From: Acidovorax temperans
Lineage (GTDB): Bacteria > Pseudomonadota > Gammaproteobacteria > Burkholderiales > Burkholderiaceae_C
Direction of reading: 5' to 3'
Length of the DNA stretch: 64,000 nucleotides
Assembly: GCF_006716905.1 (NCBI RefSeq)
Contig: NZ_VFPV01000003.1
Coordinates: 682,001 to 746,000 of the forward strand
Shown here piece after piece: positions 26,584 to 35,191 of this stretch. Made by a program: the position numbers and the translations under genes. The notes beneath the pieces are model-generated. The model saw nothing but the letters and a program-made list of their open reading frames with translations. It had not been told where the DNA came from and did not search any database. Within the stretch, counting starts at the first letter, position 1; the number at the start of each line of letters is the position of its first letter.

Positions 26584-26861
26584 CTACAAACTGAATTCTG
26601 GCGGCTATTGATTCAAATCAGAGCAGCCCTGATGGTCAGGAGATCGCAGGCACTTTGCACAAGGTACGGGCGCACGGGGGTCACCCTGAACTCCTCCGAG
26701 CCGATTGCTGGCCCGCTCCATCCGGCCAACGCTGTTACCTGCTCAAGCTGCGCCCCGTCTCGCAGGCTGGTCATCGGCTGATCCCGCACGACAAATCCCC
26801 TCGAATGCAGGGTGCGCTTGGCGCTGCAAAAATGCGCGCACCTTCACTTCATGAGTAGCAC

Positions 26862-27908
26862 ATGGACTCCATCAGCCAGGCCGCCCTGGGCAGTGCCGTG
26901 GTGCTGGCCACCCTCGGGCGCCGCACCGCCGCATGGAAGGCAGCCCTGTGGGGAGCCGCCGCTGGCACCCTGCCCGACCTGGACGCTTTCATCGACCATG
27001 GCGACCCGCTGCTCAACATGGTGCGCCACCGGGCCGAGAGCCATGGCCTGGCATTACTCGCGCTGGCATCGGCCCCCCTGGGCTGGCTGGCCGCACGCCT
27101 GTCGGGTCAGCCCGACCTGTGGCGGCGCTGGTGGCTGGCCATGGCGCTGGCGCTCATCACCCACCCGCTGCTCGACACCCTGACGGTGTACGGCACGCAG
27201 TTGCTGCAGCCCTTCAGCAACCATCCCTTTGCCGTGGGCAGCGTTTTCATCATCGACCCGTTCTACACCTTGCCACTGCTGCTCGGGGTTCTGGTCGCCG
27301 TCATCGGGTCATCTACCAAGGGGCTGCGCTGGAATGCAGCCATGTTGGCGCTCAGCACCGCCTACCTGGGGTGGAGTGTGCTGGCACAGCAGCATGTGCG
27401 CGGCGTTCTGGAGGCTTCGTTGCGTCACAACGGAATGGCAACCAGCCAGATGCTGGTCACGCCCGCCCCATTCAGCACCGTGCTGTGGCGTGCTGTGGCC
27501 ATGGGGTCGGAGCACTACCACGAGGCCTATTACTCCTTGCTGGATGGCGCGCACCCCGTTGCCTGGACATCCCACCCGCGCGGCGCCGATCTGCGCCTGC
27601 AGCACGCAGACAACCCCCATGTGCAACGGCTTTCATGGTTCAGCCACGGCTTCATGCGCATACAGGCGAACAGCCAGGGGCGGCTCACCATCACCGACCT
27701 GCGCATGGGGCTGGAGCCCTGCTATTCCTTCCACTTCGACATCGGCCCGGCCCACTCTGCGGCGAGCGAGACAGGCCCAGTGGTTCAGCAATGGCAGCGC
27801 CCTGATCTTTCGATGGCCTTGCCCTGGCTGTGGCGCCGCCTGACAGACCCCACGGCCGGCACCCTTTCCACCTTGCCGGGCGGCATCAGCTGCGGCACAG
27901 CACCTTGA
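26862..27908 (+). CDS. YdjM/DUF457-family membrane-bound metal-dependent hydrolase
   Basis: A membrane protein of 348 residues. MDSISQAALGSAVVLATLG and GTLPDLDAFIDHGD open the family: the PDLD aspartates and nearby histidines (RHRAESHGLALL and ALITHPLLDTLTVYGTQLL) are the putative metal ligands. Several hydrophobic helices lie between residues 35 and 180. The C-terminal 150 residues are soluble and presumably periplasmic. This family (COG1988, LexA-regulated YdjM relatives) has no confirmed substrate. It stands alone between the divergent feo operon and the kyn operon. Confidence 0.82.
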   Translation: MDSISQAALGSAVVLATLGRRTAAWKAALWGAAAGTLPDLDAFIDHGDPLLNMVRHRAESHGLALLALASAPLGWLAARLSGQPDLWRRWWLAMALALITHPLLDTLTVYGTQLLQPFSNHPFAVGSVFIIDPFYTLPLLLGVLVAVIGSSTKGLRWNAAMLALSTAYLGWSVLAQQHVRGVLEASLRHNGMATSQMLVTPAPFSTVLWRAVAMGSEHYHEAYYSLLDGAHPVAWTSHPRGADLRLQHADNPHVQRLSWFSHGFMRIQANSQGRLTITDLRMGLEPCYSFHFDIGPAHSAASETGPVVQQWQRPDLSMALPWLWRRLTDPTAGTLSTLPGGISCGTAP

Positions 27909-28190
27909 GGTAAGCCAGCACACAGCTGGCCGGGTGCAGACGGCCAACGCTTTCAACGCACTATCGGGAAATAAGGGGGTCAGTGGGGCGCTGAAGATCA
28001 CGCCTGCTGTGGCCCGCCCACTGAATATTGCAGTGCCACCTGATCGGCTGTTCAGACCCCAACGTGACTGCGCAGGCAGCCACACCCCTGAACCCCGGTC
28101 AACCGAGTCGGGCAAACCCTGCGCCAAAAATCAGGGGGTGTTGGAAATAACCGACACCACAAAAAATCCAGGCCATTACCGTCACGTCCC

Positions 28191-28832
28191 ATGCAAAAGC
28201 TTTGGGACATTTCACCCCCCGTTCACACAGGCAGCCCGGTGTTTCCGGGCGATACGCCTTACAGCCAGCAGTGGTGCGCCACCATCGGCCCGGGCTGTCC
28301 GGTCAATGTCAGTGCCATCACGCTATCGCCCCACGTGGGCGCGCATGCCGATGCGCCGCTGCATTACGACGAGGGCGGTGCCAGCATCGGGGCCGTGGCG
28401 CTGGAGGCGTTTTTGGGCCCTTGCCGCGTCATCCACGCCATCGGCTGCGGGCCGCTGATTGAGTGGGCGCACATTGCCCACGCCCTCACCCCCGCGCTGC
28501 CGCCGCTGCCCGCACGCGTGCTGGTGCGCACCTATGCCCAGGCGCCCGCGCAATGGGACGGCCAGCTCACCGCCTATGCGCCCGCCACCATCGAGCGACT
28601 GGCCGACCTGGGCGTGCTGTTGGTGGGCATAGACACCGCCAGCATTGACCCGGCCGACAGCAAGACGCTGGACAGCCACCAGGTCATCCGCCGCCGGGGC
28701 CTGCGCGTGCTGGAGAACCTGGTGCTGGACGATGTGCCCGAGGGCGACTACGAACTCATCGCCCTGCCACTGAAGCTGACCACGGCCGATGCATCCCCCG
28801 TGCGGGCGGTACTTCGCTCGCTGCCTGGTTGA
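28191..28832 (+). CDS. kynB: Arylformamidase (kynurenine formamidase)
   Basis: KynB hydrolyses N-formylkynurenine to kynurenine and formate, step two of tryptophan breakdown. The 213 residues show the cyclase-family metal motif [18 protein letters not shown] (HxGxHxDxPxH), an opening [20 protein letters not shown] and the C-terminal [18 protein letters not shown]. It leads the kynB-kynU-kynA cluster. The ATG at 28191 sits downstream of a 282-bp non-coding region that should contain the operon promoter; I see no clear operator there. Confidence 0.93.
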   Translation: MQKLWDISPPVHTGSPVFPGDTPYSQQWCATIGPGCPVNVSAITLSPHVGAHADAPLHYDEGGASIGAVALEAFLGPCRVIHAIGCGPLIEWAHIAHALTPALPPLPARVLVRTYAQAPAQWDGQLTAYAPATIERLADLGVLLVGIDTASIDPADSKTLDSHQVIRRRGLRVLENLVLDDVPEGDYELIALPLKLTTADASPVRAVLRSLPG

Positions 28833-28859
28833 CCAGCGCGTCCACCAAATTTTTAAACA

Positions 28860-28915
28860 TTTTCGGCCTCTAGCGCTTATCCAGCAAGCGCCAGCAGCTA
28901 TCAAAATGAAAGCAA
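28860..28915 (+). repeat. Dispersed palindromic repeat, copy 5
   Basis: A near-consensus copy (ggcctctagcgctt, an 8-nt loop, aagcgccagcagctat) that fills the 90-bp kynB-kynU gap and ends 8 bp before the kynU start. It lies inside a probable operon and may form a hairpin in the mRNA between the two genes. Confidence 0.85.
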
Positions 28916-28922
28916 CATCAAC

Positions 28923-30272
28923 ATGACCATCACCCTGCAAGACTGCCGCACCCGCGACGCCCAAGACCCCCTGCGCTCGTTGCGCGACCACTTTGCCCTG
29001 CCCCCCGGCGTGATCTACCTGGACGGCAATTCACTGGGCGTGCTGCCCAAGGCCGCGCCCGCCCGCATTGCCGATGTGGTGCAACGCGAATGGGGTACGG
29101 ACCTCATCAAATCGTGGAACACCGCCCGCTGGTTTGACTTGCCCCAGCGCTTGGGCAACCAGCTCGCCCCCTTGATTGGCGCGGGCCCCGACCAGGTGGT
29201 GTGCACCGACAGCACCTCCATCAACCTCTACAAGGTGCTGAGCGCGGCGCTGAACATTGCCCGCGAAGACAGCCCCGCCCGCAAACGCATCGTGAGCGAG
29301 CGCAGCAACTTCCCCACCGACCTCTACATTGCCGAAGGCCTGTGCAAGGAGCGCGGACTGGAACTGGTGCTGGTGGAGCCTGAAGAGATCAACGCAGCGC
29401 TGACCAGCGACGTGGCCGTGCTGATGCTGACGCATGTGAACTACCGCACCGGCGCCATGCACGACATGGCCGCCATCACCGCCGCCGCGCAGGCCCAAGG
29501 CATTTTGTGTGTGTGGGACTTGGCCCACAGTGCAGGCGCTGTGCCGGTGGACCTGCTGGGCGCCAACGCCGATTTTTCGATTGGCTGCGGCTACAAATAT
29601 TTGAACGGCGGCCCTGGCGCACCGGCTTTTGTGTGGGTGCACCCGCGCCATGCCAACCGCCCGGACTTGAAGTTCATGCAACCCTTGTCGGGCTGGTGGG
29701 GCCATGCAGCGCCCTTCCAGTTCACGCCCGACTACCAGCCCGCCCCGGGCATCACCCGCTACCTGTGCGGCACGCAGCCCATGATCAGCCTCTCAGCCCT
29801 GCAATGCGGGCTGGATGTGTTCACCGCTGCGCAAAGCCTGGGCGGCATGGCGGCGCTGCGCACCAAGTCGCTGGCGCTCACCGATCTGTTCATCCAGCTG
29901 GTGGAAGAGCGCTGCGCAGGCTACGGCCTGGGCTTTGCCACGCCGCGTGCGCACGCTCAGCGGGGCTCGCAGGTGTGCCTGACGCGTGACGAAGGCGCGG
30001 GCGTGAACGGCCAGGGCAGCGGTGCCTACGCCATCGTGCAGGCGCTGATTGCACGCGGCGTGATTGGAGACTACCGCTCCGGGTCCGGCGCGGCTCCAAG
30101 TGCAGGCAAAGGCGACGGCGGCAAGGTGCACAAAGACATCCTGCGCTTTGGCTTGACGCCGCTGTACATCGGGTTTGAAGACGTGTGGAACGCGGTGGAA
30201 CACCTGCGCCAAGTGCTGGAGAGCGGCGAATGGCAGAAGGCCGAGTTCAACCAGACCCACGCCGTAACCTGA
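28923..30272 (+). CDS. kynU: Kynureninase
   Basis: KynU is a PLP enzyme that cleaves kynurenine to anthranilate and alanine. The 449 residues show LPPGVIYLDGNSLGVLPKAA at the N-terminus, DSTSINLYKVLSAAL (phosphate-binding), WDLAHSAGAVPVDLLGANAD (the PLP aspartate and histidine) and the Schiff-base lysine in IGCGYKYLNGGPGAPAF. A Gly/Lys-rich insertion (SGSGAAPSAGKGDGGK, near residue 390) precedes a conserved C-terminal block. It is about 30 residues longer than many KynU proteins, mainly because of this insertion. kynA follows after 18 bp. Confidence 0.95.
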   Translation: MTITLQDCRTRDAQDPLRSLRDHFALPPGVIYLDGNSLGVLPKAAPARIADVVQREWGTDLIKSWNTARWFDLPQRLGNQLAPLIGAGPDQVVCTDSTSINLYKVLSAALNIAREDSPARKRIVSERSNFPTDLYIAEGLCKERGLELVLVEPEEINAALTSDVAVLMLTHVNYRTGAMHDMAAITAAAQAQGILCVWDLAHSAGAVPVDLLGANADFSIGCGYKYLNGGPGAPAFVWVHPRHANRPDLKFMQPLSGWWGHAAPFQFTPDYQPAPGITRYLCGTQPMISLSALQCGLDVFTAAQSLGGMAALRTKSLALTDLFIQLVEERCAGYGLGFATPRAHAQRGSQVCLTRDEGAGVNGQGSGAYAIVQALIARGVIGDYRSGSGAAPSAGKGDGGKVHKDILRFGLTPLYIGFEDVWNAVEHLRQVLESGEWQKAEFNQTHAVT

Positions 30273-30290
30273 ACCGAGAGGAAAACCACC

Positions 30291-31178
30291 ATGTGCCCTT
30301 TCTCTCAAACCCCTGCGCCCGCCAGCGAAGCACCACGCGCTGCCCTGCCCGAATCCATCGTGCACGAGGAGCGCGCTCAGCTCGACTTCAGCCAAAGCAT
30401 GAGCTACGGCGACTACCTACAGCTCGACGCCATCCTCACCGCGCAAAAGCCACTGTCGCCCGCGCACGACGAGATGCTGTTCATCGTGCAGCACCAGACC
30501 AGCGAGCTGTGGATGAAGCTGATGCTGCACGAGCTGCGCGCAGCCATCGGCCACATTGCGCGCGACGAGCTGCCGCCCGCCTTTAAGATGCTGGCGCGCG
30601 TGAGCAAAATCATGGAGCAGCTGGTGCACGCCTGGGACGTGCTGGCCACCATGACACCGCCCGAATACAGCGCCATGCGTCCGTACCTGGGCCAGTCCAG
30701 CGGCTTCCAGAGCTACCAGTACCGCTGCATTGAATTTTCGATGGGCAACAAGAACCGCGCCATGCTCAAGCCCCACGAGCACCGCGCCGACCTGCTGGCC
30801 CAGGTGCAGGCGGCGTACGAAGCACCGTCGCTGTACGACGAGGCCCTGCGGCTGATGGCGCGGCGTGGCATTGCGGTGCCTGCCAGCCACACCGAGCGCG
30901 ACTGGACACAGCCTTACGCCGAAAGCGAAGCCGTGGAGCAAGCCTGGCTCACGGTGTACCGCAACCCCGAAAGGCATTGGGACCTGTACCAGCTGGGCGA
31001 GGAGCTGACGGACCTGGAAGACGCCTTCCGCCTGTGGCGCTTCCGCCATGTGACGACGGTGGAGCGGGTGATCGGCTTCAAACGCGGCACCGGCGGCACC
31101 GGGGGCGTGAGCTACCTGCGCAAGATGCTGGACGTGGTGCTGTTCCCCGAGATCTGGCGCCTGCGCACGAACCTGTAA
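30291..31178 (+). CDS. kynA: Tryptophan 2,3-dioxygenase
   Basis: KynA is a haem enzyme that opens the indole ring of tryptophan to N-formylkynurenine. The 295 residues show [21 protein letters not shown] (distal pocket and substrate contacts), [20 protein letters not shown], and the proximal region [22 protein letters not shown], which includes the haem-ligand histidine. The ribosome site AGGAAAACC precedes the ATG. Although it acts first in the pathway, it is last in the operon. The unit ends in a strong hairpin terminator that is itself a repeat copy (31218-31278). Confidence 0.96.
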   Translation: MCPFSQTPAPASEAPRAALPESIVHEERAQLDFSQSMSYGDYLQLDAILTAQKPLSPAHDEMLFIVQHQTSELWMKLMLHELRAAIGHIARDELPPAFKMLARVSKIMEQLVHAWDVLATMTPPEYSAMRPYLGQSSGFQSYQYRCIEFSMGNKNRAMLKPHEHRADLLAQVQAAYEAPSLYDEALRLMARRGIAVPASHTERDWTQPYAESEAVEQAWLTVYRNPERHWDLYQLGEELTDLEDAFRLWRFRHVTTVERVIGFKRGTGGTGGVSYLRKMLDVVLFPEIWRLRTNL

Positions 31179-31217
31179 GGCCAGGGCCGCTGCACAGGGG
31201 GCATTCAGGCATTCACA

Positions 31218-31278
31218 ACAAAAAGAGCTGCCAGCGCTTTAATCACAAGCGCTGGCAGCTCTTTTTTTGATAGCAAAA
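31218..31278 (+). repeat. Dispersed palindromic repeat, copy 6 (symmetrical variant)
   Basis: Contains gccagcgctt, an 8-nt loop, aagcgctggcagct and the usual tail ending in gatagcaaaac, but here the left arm is extended so that the whole unit is a long hairpin. It lies 40 bp after kynA. Confidence 0.8.
31219..31267 (+). terminator. Terminator after kynA, built from a repeat copy
   Basis: An almost perfect stem pairing aaaagagctgccagcgctt with aagcgctggcagctctttt, with an 8-nt loop and a following T run. It lies between the convergent kyn operon and the DUF3395-repeat gene and could act in both directions. Confidence 0.85.
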
Positions 31279-31310
31279 CAAGGCGCAGGGCGATGACCCC
31301 GCCCCAGCCG

Positions 31311-32300
31311 TCAAGGCAGGCGCAGGTATTCCGACTCGCGCACGCTCACCTGGTATTCGCGGCCACCGATGGAGTACGTGACCCACAGCACCTTGGGCGT
31401 GCCCGGGGCGGGGTCGTAACCCGCCAGGTCGTTGCTGGCACGCACCGACAGCTGGTTACCCGACACCTGGGCCCGGACGCGGTCTGTCACGTCGATCACG
31501 CGGTTGTCAGCGCCATAGGCGGCTTGCACGATGGCCAGCCCGCCGTAGCCCGCGCCGGGGCGGTCATAGCCGCCGCCCTGGTAGGCGCCGCCCTGGTTGT
31601 TACCGCCGCCGTTGCCATGCCAGCCGCCGTTCCAGCCCTCGTTACCCCAGTTGCCGCTGCGCCAGCCGGTAAAGCGTGCGCCGTCAATGGTGGAGCCTTC
31701 AGCGTATTCGAACATGCGGTTCTGGCCGTCGCGGGTGCGCACAAAAATGCGCAGTGTCTTGCTGCGGCCGCGGTGCGGATCCACGCCAAAGGTATCGTTG
31801 GTCAGCGCAATGGGGCGGTCTTCGCGTGCCAGGTCGCGCAGGCGGCGGGTCACGTCCACATGGTGCTCCTGGGTGCCGTACACCGCTTGCAGGATGCGGA
31901 ACTCACCATCGTCGCGGCCATTGCCCTGGCCGCCGCCGTACCCTCCGTTTCCGCCGCGCCAGCTGGTGAACTGGCGGCCATCGACCACCGCGTCTTCGCG
32001 GTAGTTGAAGGTGCGCGTCTTGCCTCGGGCGTCGCGGGCATCAATGCGCAGTGTTTTCACGCGGCCCCGGTCGGGGTCGGTGCCAAAGGTGTCGTTGTGC
32101 ACCAGAAAGGGCTGGTCGCCGCTGGCCAGCTCGCGCACGCGCTCGGTCACGTCCACATAGCGCTCGCTCGTTCCGTAGCGGGCGCTCAGGATCTGGTAGG
32201 CCCCGTCATCACCGCCACGCTGGGCGGCCGCAGGGGCCAGTAGTCCGAAGAACAGCAGCAGCGCGGCCCAGAAGCCGTAAAAAGAGTGGCGAAATGGCAT
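31311..32300 (-). CDS. Secreted protein with three tandem DNAJC11-C (DUF3395)-like repeats
   Basis: A 329-residue exported protein. A signal peptide (FWAALLLFFGLLAPAAAQ) is followed by three homologous units of about 80-90 residues separated by Gly/Asn/Tyr-rich linkers. Each unit opens with I-x-A-x-YG (ILSARYGTSERYVDVTERV, ILQAVYGTQEHHVDVTRRL, IVQAAYGADNRVIDVTDRV), continues with a DP-x-x-G block and closes with a K-x-L-x-I/V strand. The last unit ends VRESEYLRLP. The pattern matches my recollection of the C-terminal domain of eukaryotic DNAJC11 (DUF3395). Linkers such as GNGGYGGGQGNG suggest a flexible, possibly surface-exposed protein. Function unknown. It starts after a hairpin in its leader (32328-32349). 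Confidence 0.7.
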   Translation of the reverse strand: MPFRHSFYGFWAALLLFFGLLAPAAAQRGGDDGAYQILSARYGTSERYVDVTERVRELASGDQPFLVHNDTFGTDPDRGRVKTLRIDARDARGKTRTFNYREDAVVDGRQFTSWRGGNGGYGGGQGNGRDDGEFRILQAVYGTQEHHVDVTRRLRDLAREDRPIALTNDTFGVDPHRGRSKTLRIFVRTRDGQNRMFEYAEGSTIDGARFTGWRSGNWGNEGWNGGWHGNGGGNNQGGAYQGGGYDRPGAGYGGLAIVQAAYGADNRVIDVTDRVRAQVSGNQLSVRASNDLAGYDPAPGTPKVLWVTYSIGGREYQVSVRESEYLRLP

Positions 32301-32327
32301 GGGGAACCTCCTTGGGTGTTGGAATCA

Positions 32328-32349
32328 CCGCGTTCAACGCGGCTTTTTT
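32328..32349 (+). terminator. Hairpin with T-run between divergent genes
   Basis: ccgcg, loop ttcaa, cgcgg, then cttttttg on the plus strand, 28 bp upstream of the DUF3395-repeat gene start. It reads as a terminator for plus-strand (antisense) transcription. On the other strand it is a 5' leader hairpin. Confidence 0.4.
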
Positions 32350-32537
32350 GTGAGGATGGCTGGCAAAAACAAGCCAGTGCCCCTTTGTAACGGAAGCCGG
32401 GGCCCCGCGTTGACCAGGATGGCCCGAGCGCATTATCTGTTCGGCAAAAGTTGGTACCAAATGTTTTCGTGGCGAGGCAACCCACCATCGGCACCGACGA
32501 GACAGGCCAGTGAAGCGGCGGGCGTTACGCTTGCGGC

Positions 32538-33797
32538 ATGAGCCTGCCCTCCGCCAACGCCGCTGCACACCCTCACCCGTTATCTGCCCCACAAGCCTGG
32601 ACCATGCTGCTGGCGCTGGTCAGCGGCTTTGCGCTGAGCCAGGCGTTTCGCACCATCACCGCCATCATGGCCACGGGGCTGCAGGCAGAGTTTGGCCTGT
32701 CGGCCCAGGCGCTGGGCGTGTTTGCCGGCACCTTCGCGTTCGCCTTCGGCACCATGCAGCTTTTCATGGGCATCGCCATCGATTTCTGGGGCATTCGGCG
32801 CACCTTGCTGGTGGCGTTTCCGATGGCGATTGCAGGGGCTGCGCTGTCTGCGGTGGCCACGGGCTACAGCATGTTGCTGCTGGGGCAGGTGTTGATTGGG
32901 GTGGGCTGTGCGCCCGCTTTTCTGGTGTGCACGGTGTTCATCGCCCGCTACTTTGCGCCGTCGCGCTTCGCCGCCGTGTCAGGCGCAGCCATGGGGGTCG
33001 GTGGGCTGGGCATGCTGTTCACCGGCACGCCGCTGGCGTGGCTGGTGGAGCAATCGTCGTGGCGCTGGGGGTTTGGGGTGCTGGCGGGCCTGGCGGCGCT
33101 GGCCTGGGCTTTGATCTTCTGGAAGGTGCGCGAGCCCCAGGCGGCCCATGCCGGCACGGCCACCCATGCAACGCCCGAATCGCTGGGCCAGACGGTGCGC
33201 GGGTTCGGGGCACTGTTCCTGCTGCCGCACACGGTGGGCATCTTGCTGCTGGCGCTGATGACTTATGCCTCGATGCTGTCGCTGCGCGGCCTGTGGCTGG
33301 GGCCTTTGCTGATTGACCGGCACGGCTACACGCTGGTCGCCAGTGGGCATGTGGCCACGGCCATGTCGCTGGTGTCACTGTTCAGCCCCGCATTCTTTGG
33401 CCGCATGGACCCCGGCCCCGGCACGCGCCGCCGCTGGCTCACCGGCTTCACGGTGCTGATGGCGGCACTGTTTGCGGCCATGGGCGTGTGGCAACTGGCG
33501 TGGCTGGATGTGGCGGGCCCGCTGGCGGTGGGTGTGCTGTCGGGCTACATGGTGCTGCAGTATGCGGACGTGCGCTCGTCCTACCCGGCGACCATGACGG
33601 GGCGCGCCATGTCGGTCTTCACCATGGCGCTATTTCTGGGGGTGGCGCTGATGCAGTGGATCACCGGCGTGGCGGCATCCACCGCCAAGGCCCAGGGGGC
33701 CGAGCCCTACGCGGCGGTGATGTTCACGATTGCCGGCATGCTGGCGCTGGGCGCGGCGGCCTTTCGCTGGCTGCCTGCGCCGCGCCAGCAGGTGTGA
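32538..33797 (+). CDS. Major facilitator superfamily transporter
   Basis: A 12-helix carrier of 419 residues. The N-terminal half carries FAGTFAFAFGTMQLFMGIAIDFWGIRRTLL, where the loop G-I-A-I-D-F-W-G-I-R-R matches the MFS loop 2-3 motif. A central cytoplasmic loop separates helices 6 and 7 (EPQAAHAGTATHATPESL). The substrate cannot be inferred; it resembles uncharacterised Burkholderiales MFS proteins near aromatic-catabolism genes. It faces the FAD monooxygenase gene across a repeat copy. Confidence 0.85.
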   Translation: MSLPSANAAAHPHPLSAPQAWTMLLALVSGFALSQAFRTITAIMATGLQAEFGLSAQALGVFAGTFAFAFGTMQLFMGIAIDFWGIRRTLLVAFPMAIAGAALSAVATGYSMLLLGQVLIGVGCAPAFLVCTVFIARYFAPSRFAAVSGAAMGVGGLGMLFTGTPLAWLVEQSSWRWGFGVLAGLAALAWALIFWKVREPQAAHAGTATHATPESLGQTVRGFGALFLLPHTVGILLLALMTYASMLSLRGLWLGPLLIDRHGYTLVASGHVATAMSLVSLFSPAFFGRMDPGPGTRRRWLTGFTVLMAALFAAMGVWQLAWLDVAGPLAVGVLSGYMVLQYADVRSSYPATMTGRAMSVFTMALFLGVALMQWITGVAASTAKAQGAEPYAAVMFTIAGMLALGAAAFRWLPAPRQQV

Positions 33798-33803
33798 TAC
33801 AGC

Positions 33804-33863
33804 ACAAATTGACCTCTAGCGCTCGTCCCATAAGCGCTGCCAGCTATTGATTCAATAGCAAAT
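33804..33863 (+). repeat. Dispersed palindromic repeat, copy 7
   Basis: gacctctagcgct, an 8-nt loop, taagcgctgccagctattga and a tail ending in aatagcaaat. It fills the gap between the convergent MFS and monooxygenase genes and abuts the monooxygenase stop codon. Confidence 0.85.
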
Positions 33864-35101
33864 CAGGACCGCACAGAGTCAATGCCATCGCCGCGGTAGA
33901 GCCAGGGCACATCCAGCAGCCGCTCGCCCAGCATCTTCAGCGACAGGTTGCGCGCCCACCGCACTGGGCCGGTGGCGTGGAAGATGCGCCCATTGCGGGT
34001 AGACCGGGCCTGCACCCGCGCGTTGCGCTGCCAGCGGTTGACCGCGTAGCGGCGCAGGCGCAAGGGCACTTCCAGGTCGTGCATGGACAGCGCCCGCTCC
34101 AGCTGGGCAGCATCTTCAATCGCCATGCCCGCGCCTTGCGCCAGGTAGGGGCGCATGGGGTGCGCGGCATCGCCCAGCAGCGCCACCAGGCCTTGCACCA
34201 TCTCCTCGGGGCTGCGCACGGGTGGGCGGTCGCACAGCGGCCACAGGCGCCAGCCGGCACCTGCAGCTTCTACGCCATGCACGGCGTGTTGCAGCGCGGT
34301 GCAGGTGCCCTGCAGCGCAAACTCCAGGTCGCGCGCGTTGGCGTCATGGTCCCAGGTTTCCAGGTTCTGCGGCGCGGGGCCTTGCACGATGACAACCAGG
34401 TTCTGCAACTCTCCCCGCCGCACGGGGTACTGCACCATGTGCAGCCGCGGCCCCAGCCAGGCCGTGACATGCTGCGTGCGCAGCGCCTTGGGCAGCGCGC
34501 TTTGCCGCACCAGGGCGCGGTACGCCAGGTGCCCCGTCACGCGCGGGGCCTGGTAGCCCAGCAGTTGCGTGCGCATGCGACTCCACAAGCCATCGGCGCC
34601 AATGAGTGCATCGCCTTCAATCTCTTTGCCCTGCGAGGTGCGCACCGACACCACCGTCTCGCCCCCCGGAATGACCGGGGCCGCGCGGCTGGCGTCAGTG
34701 AAGGATTCAATGGCCAGGCCCCGGTACAGCTGGGCATCGGTGTAGCGCTGCACACCCGTGTGCAGCAGGCCGTGCAGATCCGCCCGGTGAATGGTGGCGT
34801 AGGCCGCGCCATAGCGCTGCACCGCCGTGCGCCCCAGGGGCAGCACGCCCAGCTCTGCGCCACTGAGGGCGCAGCGCACCTGCAGGCGATCAGGAAACGC
34901 TGCCACCTGCTGCAAGGCTTTTTGCAAGCCCCAAGCCTGCAGGCAGCGCACCACGTTCGGGCCCAGCTGCACGCCTGCGCCCACCTCAGAAAACTCGGCC
35001 ACGCGCTCGTACATGCGCACGTCCCACCCGGCACGCGAAGCGGCCAGCGCCGCTGCCATGCCGCCAATACCGCCCCCTGCAATCAATACCTGCTTTTTCA
35101 T
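33863..35101 (-). CDS. FAD-dependent aromatic monooxygenase (salicylate/3-hydroxybenzoate hydroxylase-like)
   Basis: A flavoprotein monooxygenase of 412 residues. The N-terminus KKQVLIAGGGIGGMAAALAA is the GxGxxG dinucleotide fold, with YERV at the end of strand two. ALIGADGLWSRMR is the DG motif, and LLGDAAHPMRPYLAQGAGMAIEDA is the GD motif that contacts the FAD ribityl chain. This pattern is that of class A single-component hydroxylases acting on aromatic acids such as salicylate or 3-hydroxybenzoate. The substrate is not determinable. I chose the ATG at 35101, which puts the Rossmann motif at residue 8. It is downstream of acnA on the same strand, with a 90-bp gap. Confidence 0.88.
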   Translation of the reverse strand: MKKQVLIAGGGIGGMAAALAASRAGWDVRMYERVAEFSEVGAGVQLGPNVVRCLQAWGLQKALQQVAAFPDRLQVRCALSGAELGVLPLGRTAVQRYGAAYATIHRADLHGLLHTGVQRYTDAQLYRGLAIESFTDASRAAPVIPGGETVVSVRTSQGKEIEGDALIGADGLWSRMRTQLLGYQAPRVTGHLAYRALVRQSALPKALRTQHVTAWLGPRLHMVQYPVRRGELQNLVVIVQGPAPQNLETWDHDANARDLEFALQGTCTALQHAVHGVEAAGAGWRLWPLCDRPPVRSPEEMVQGLVALLGDAAHPMRPYLAQGAGMAIEDAAQLERALSMHDLEVPLRLRRYAVNRWQRNARVQARSTRNGRIFHATGPVRWARNLSLKMLGERLLDVPWLYRGDGIDSVRS

Positions 35102-35191
35102 GCGTGCATTGTCGTACCTGCAGGGTCGCCCAGCGCCTCTAACGCTAGACACGCATCAAGGTTTGGGCAGGCGAGGGACGCACTGCCCTGC

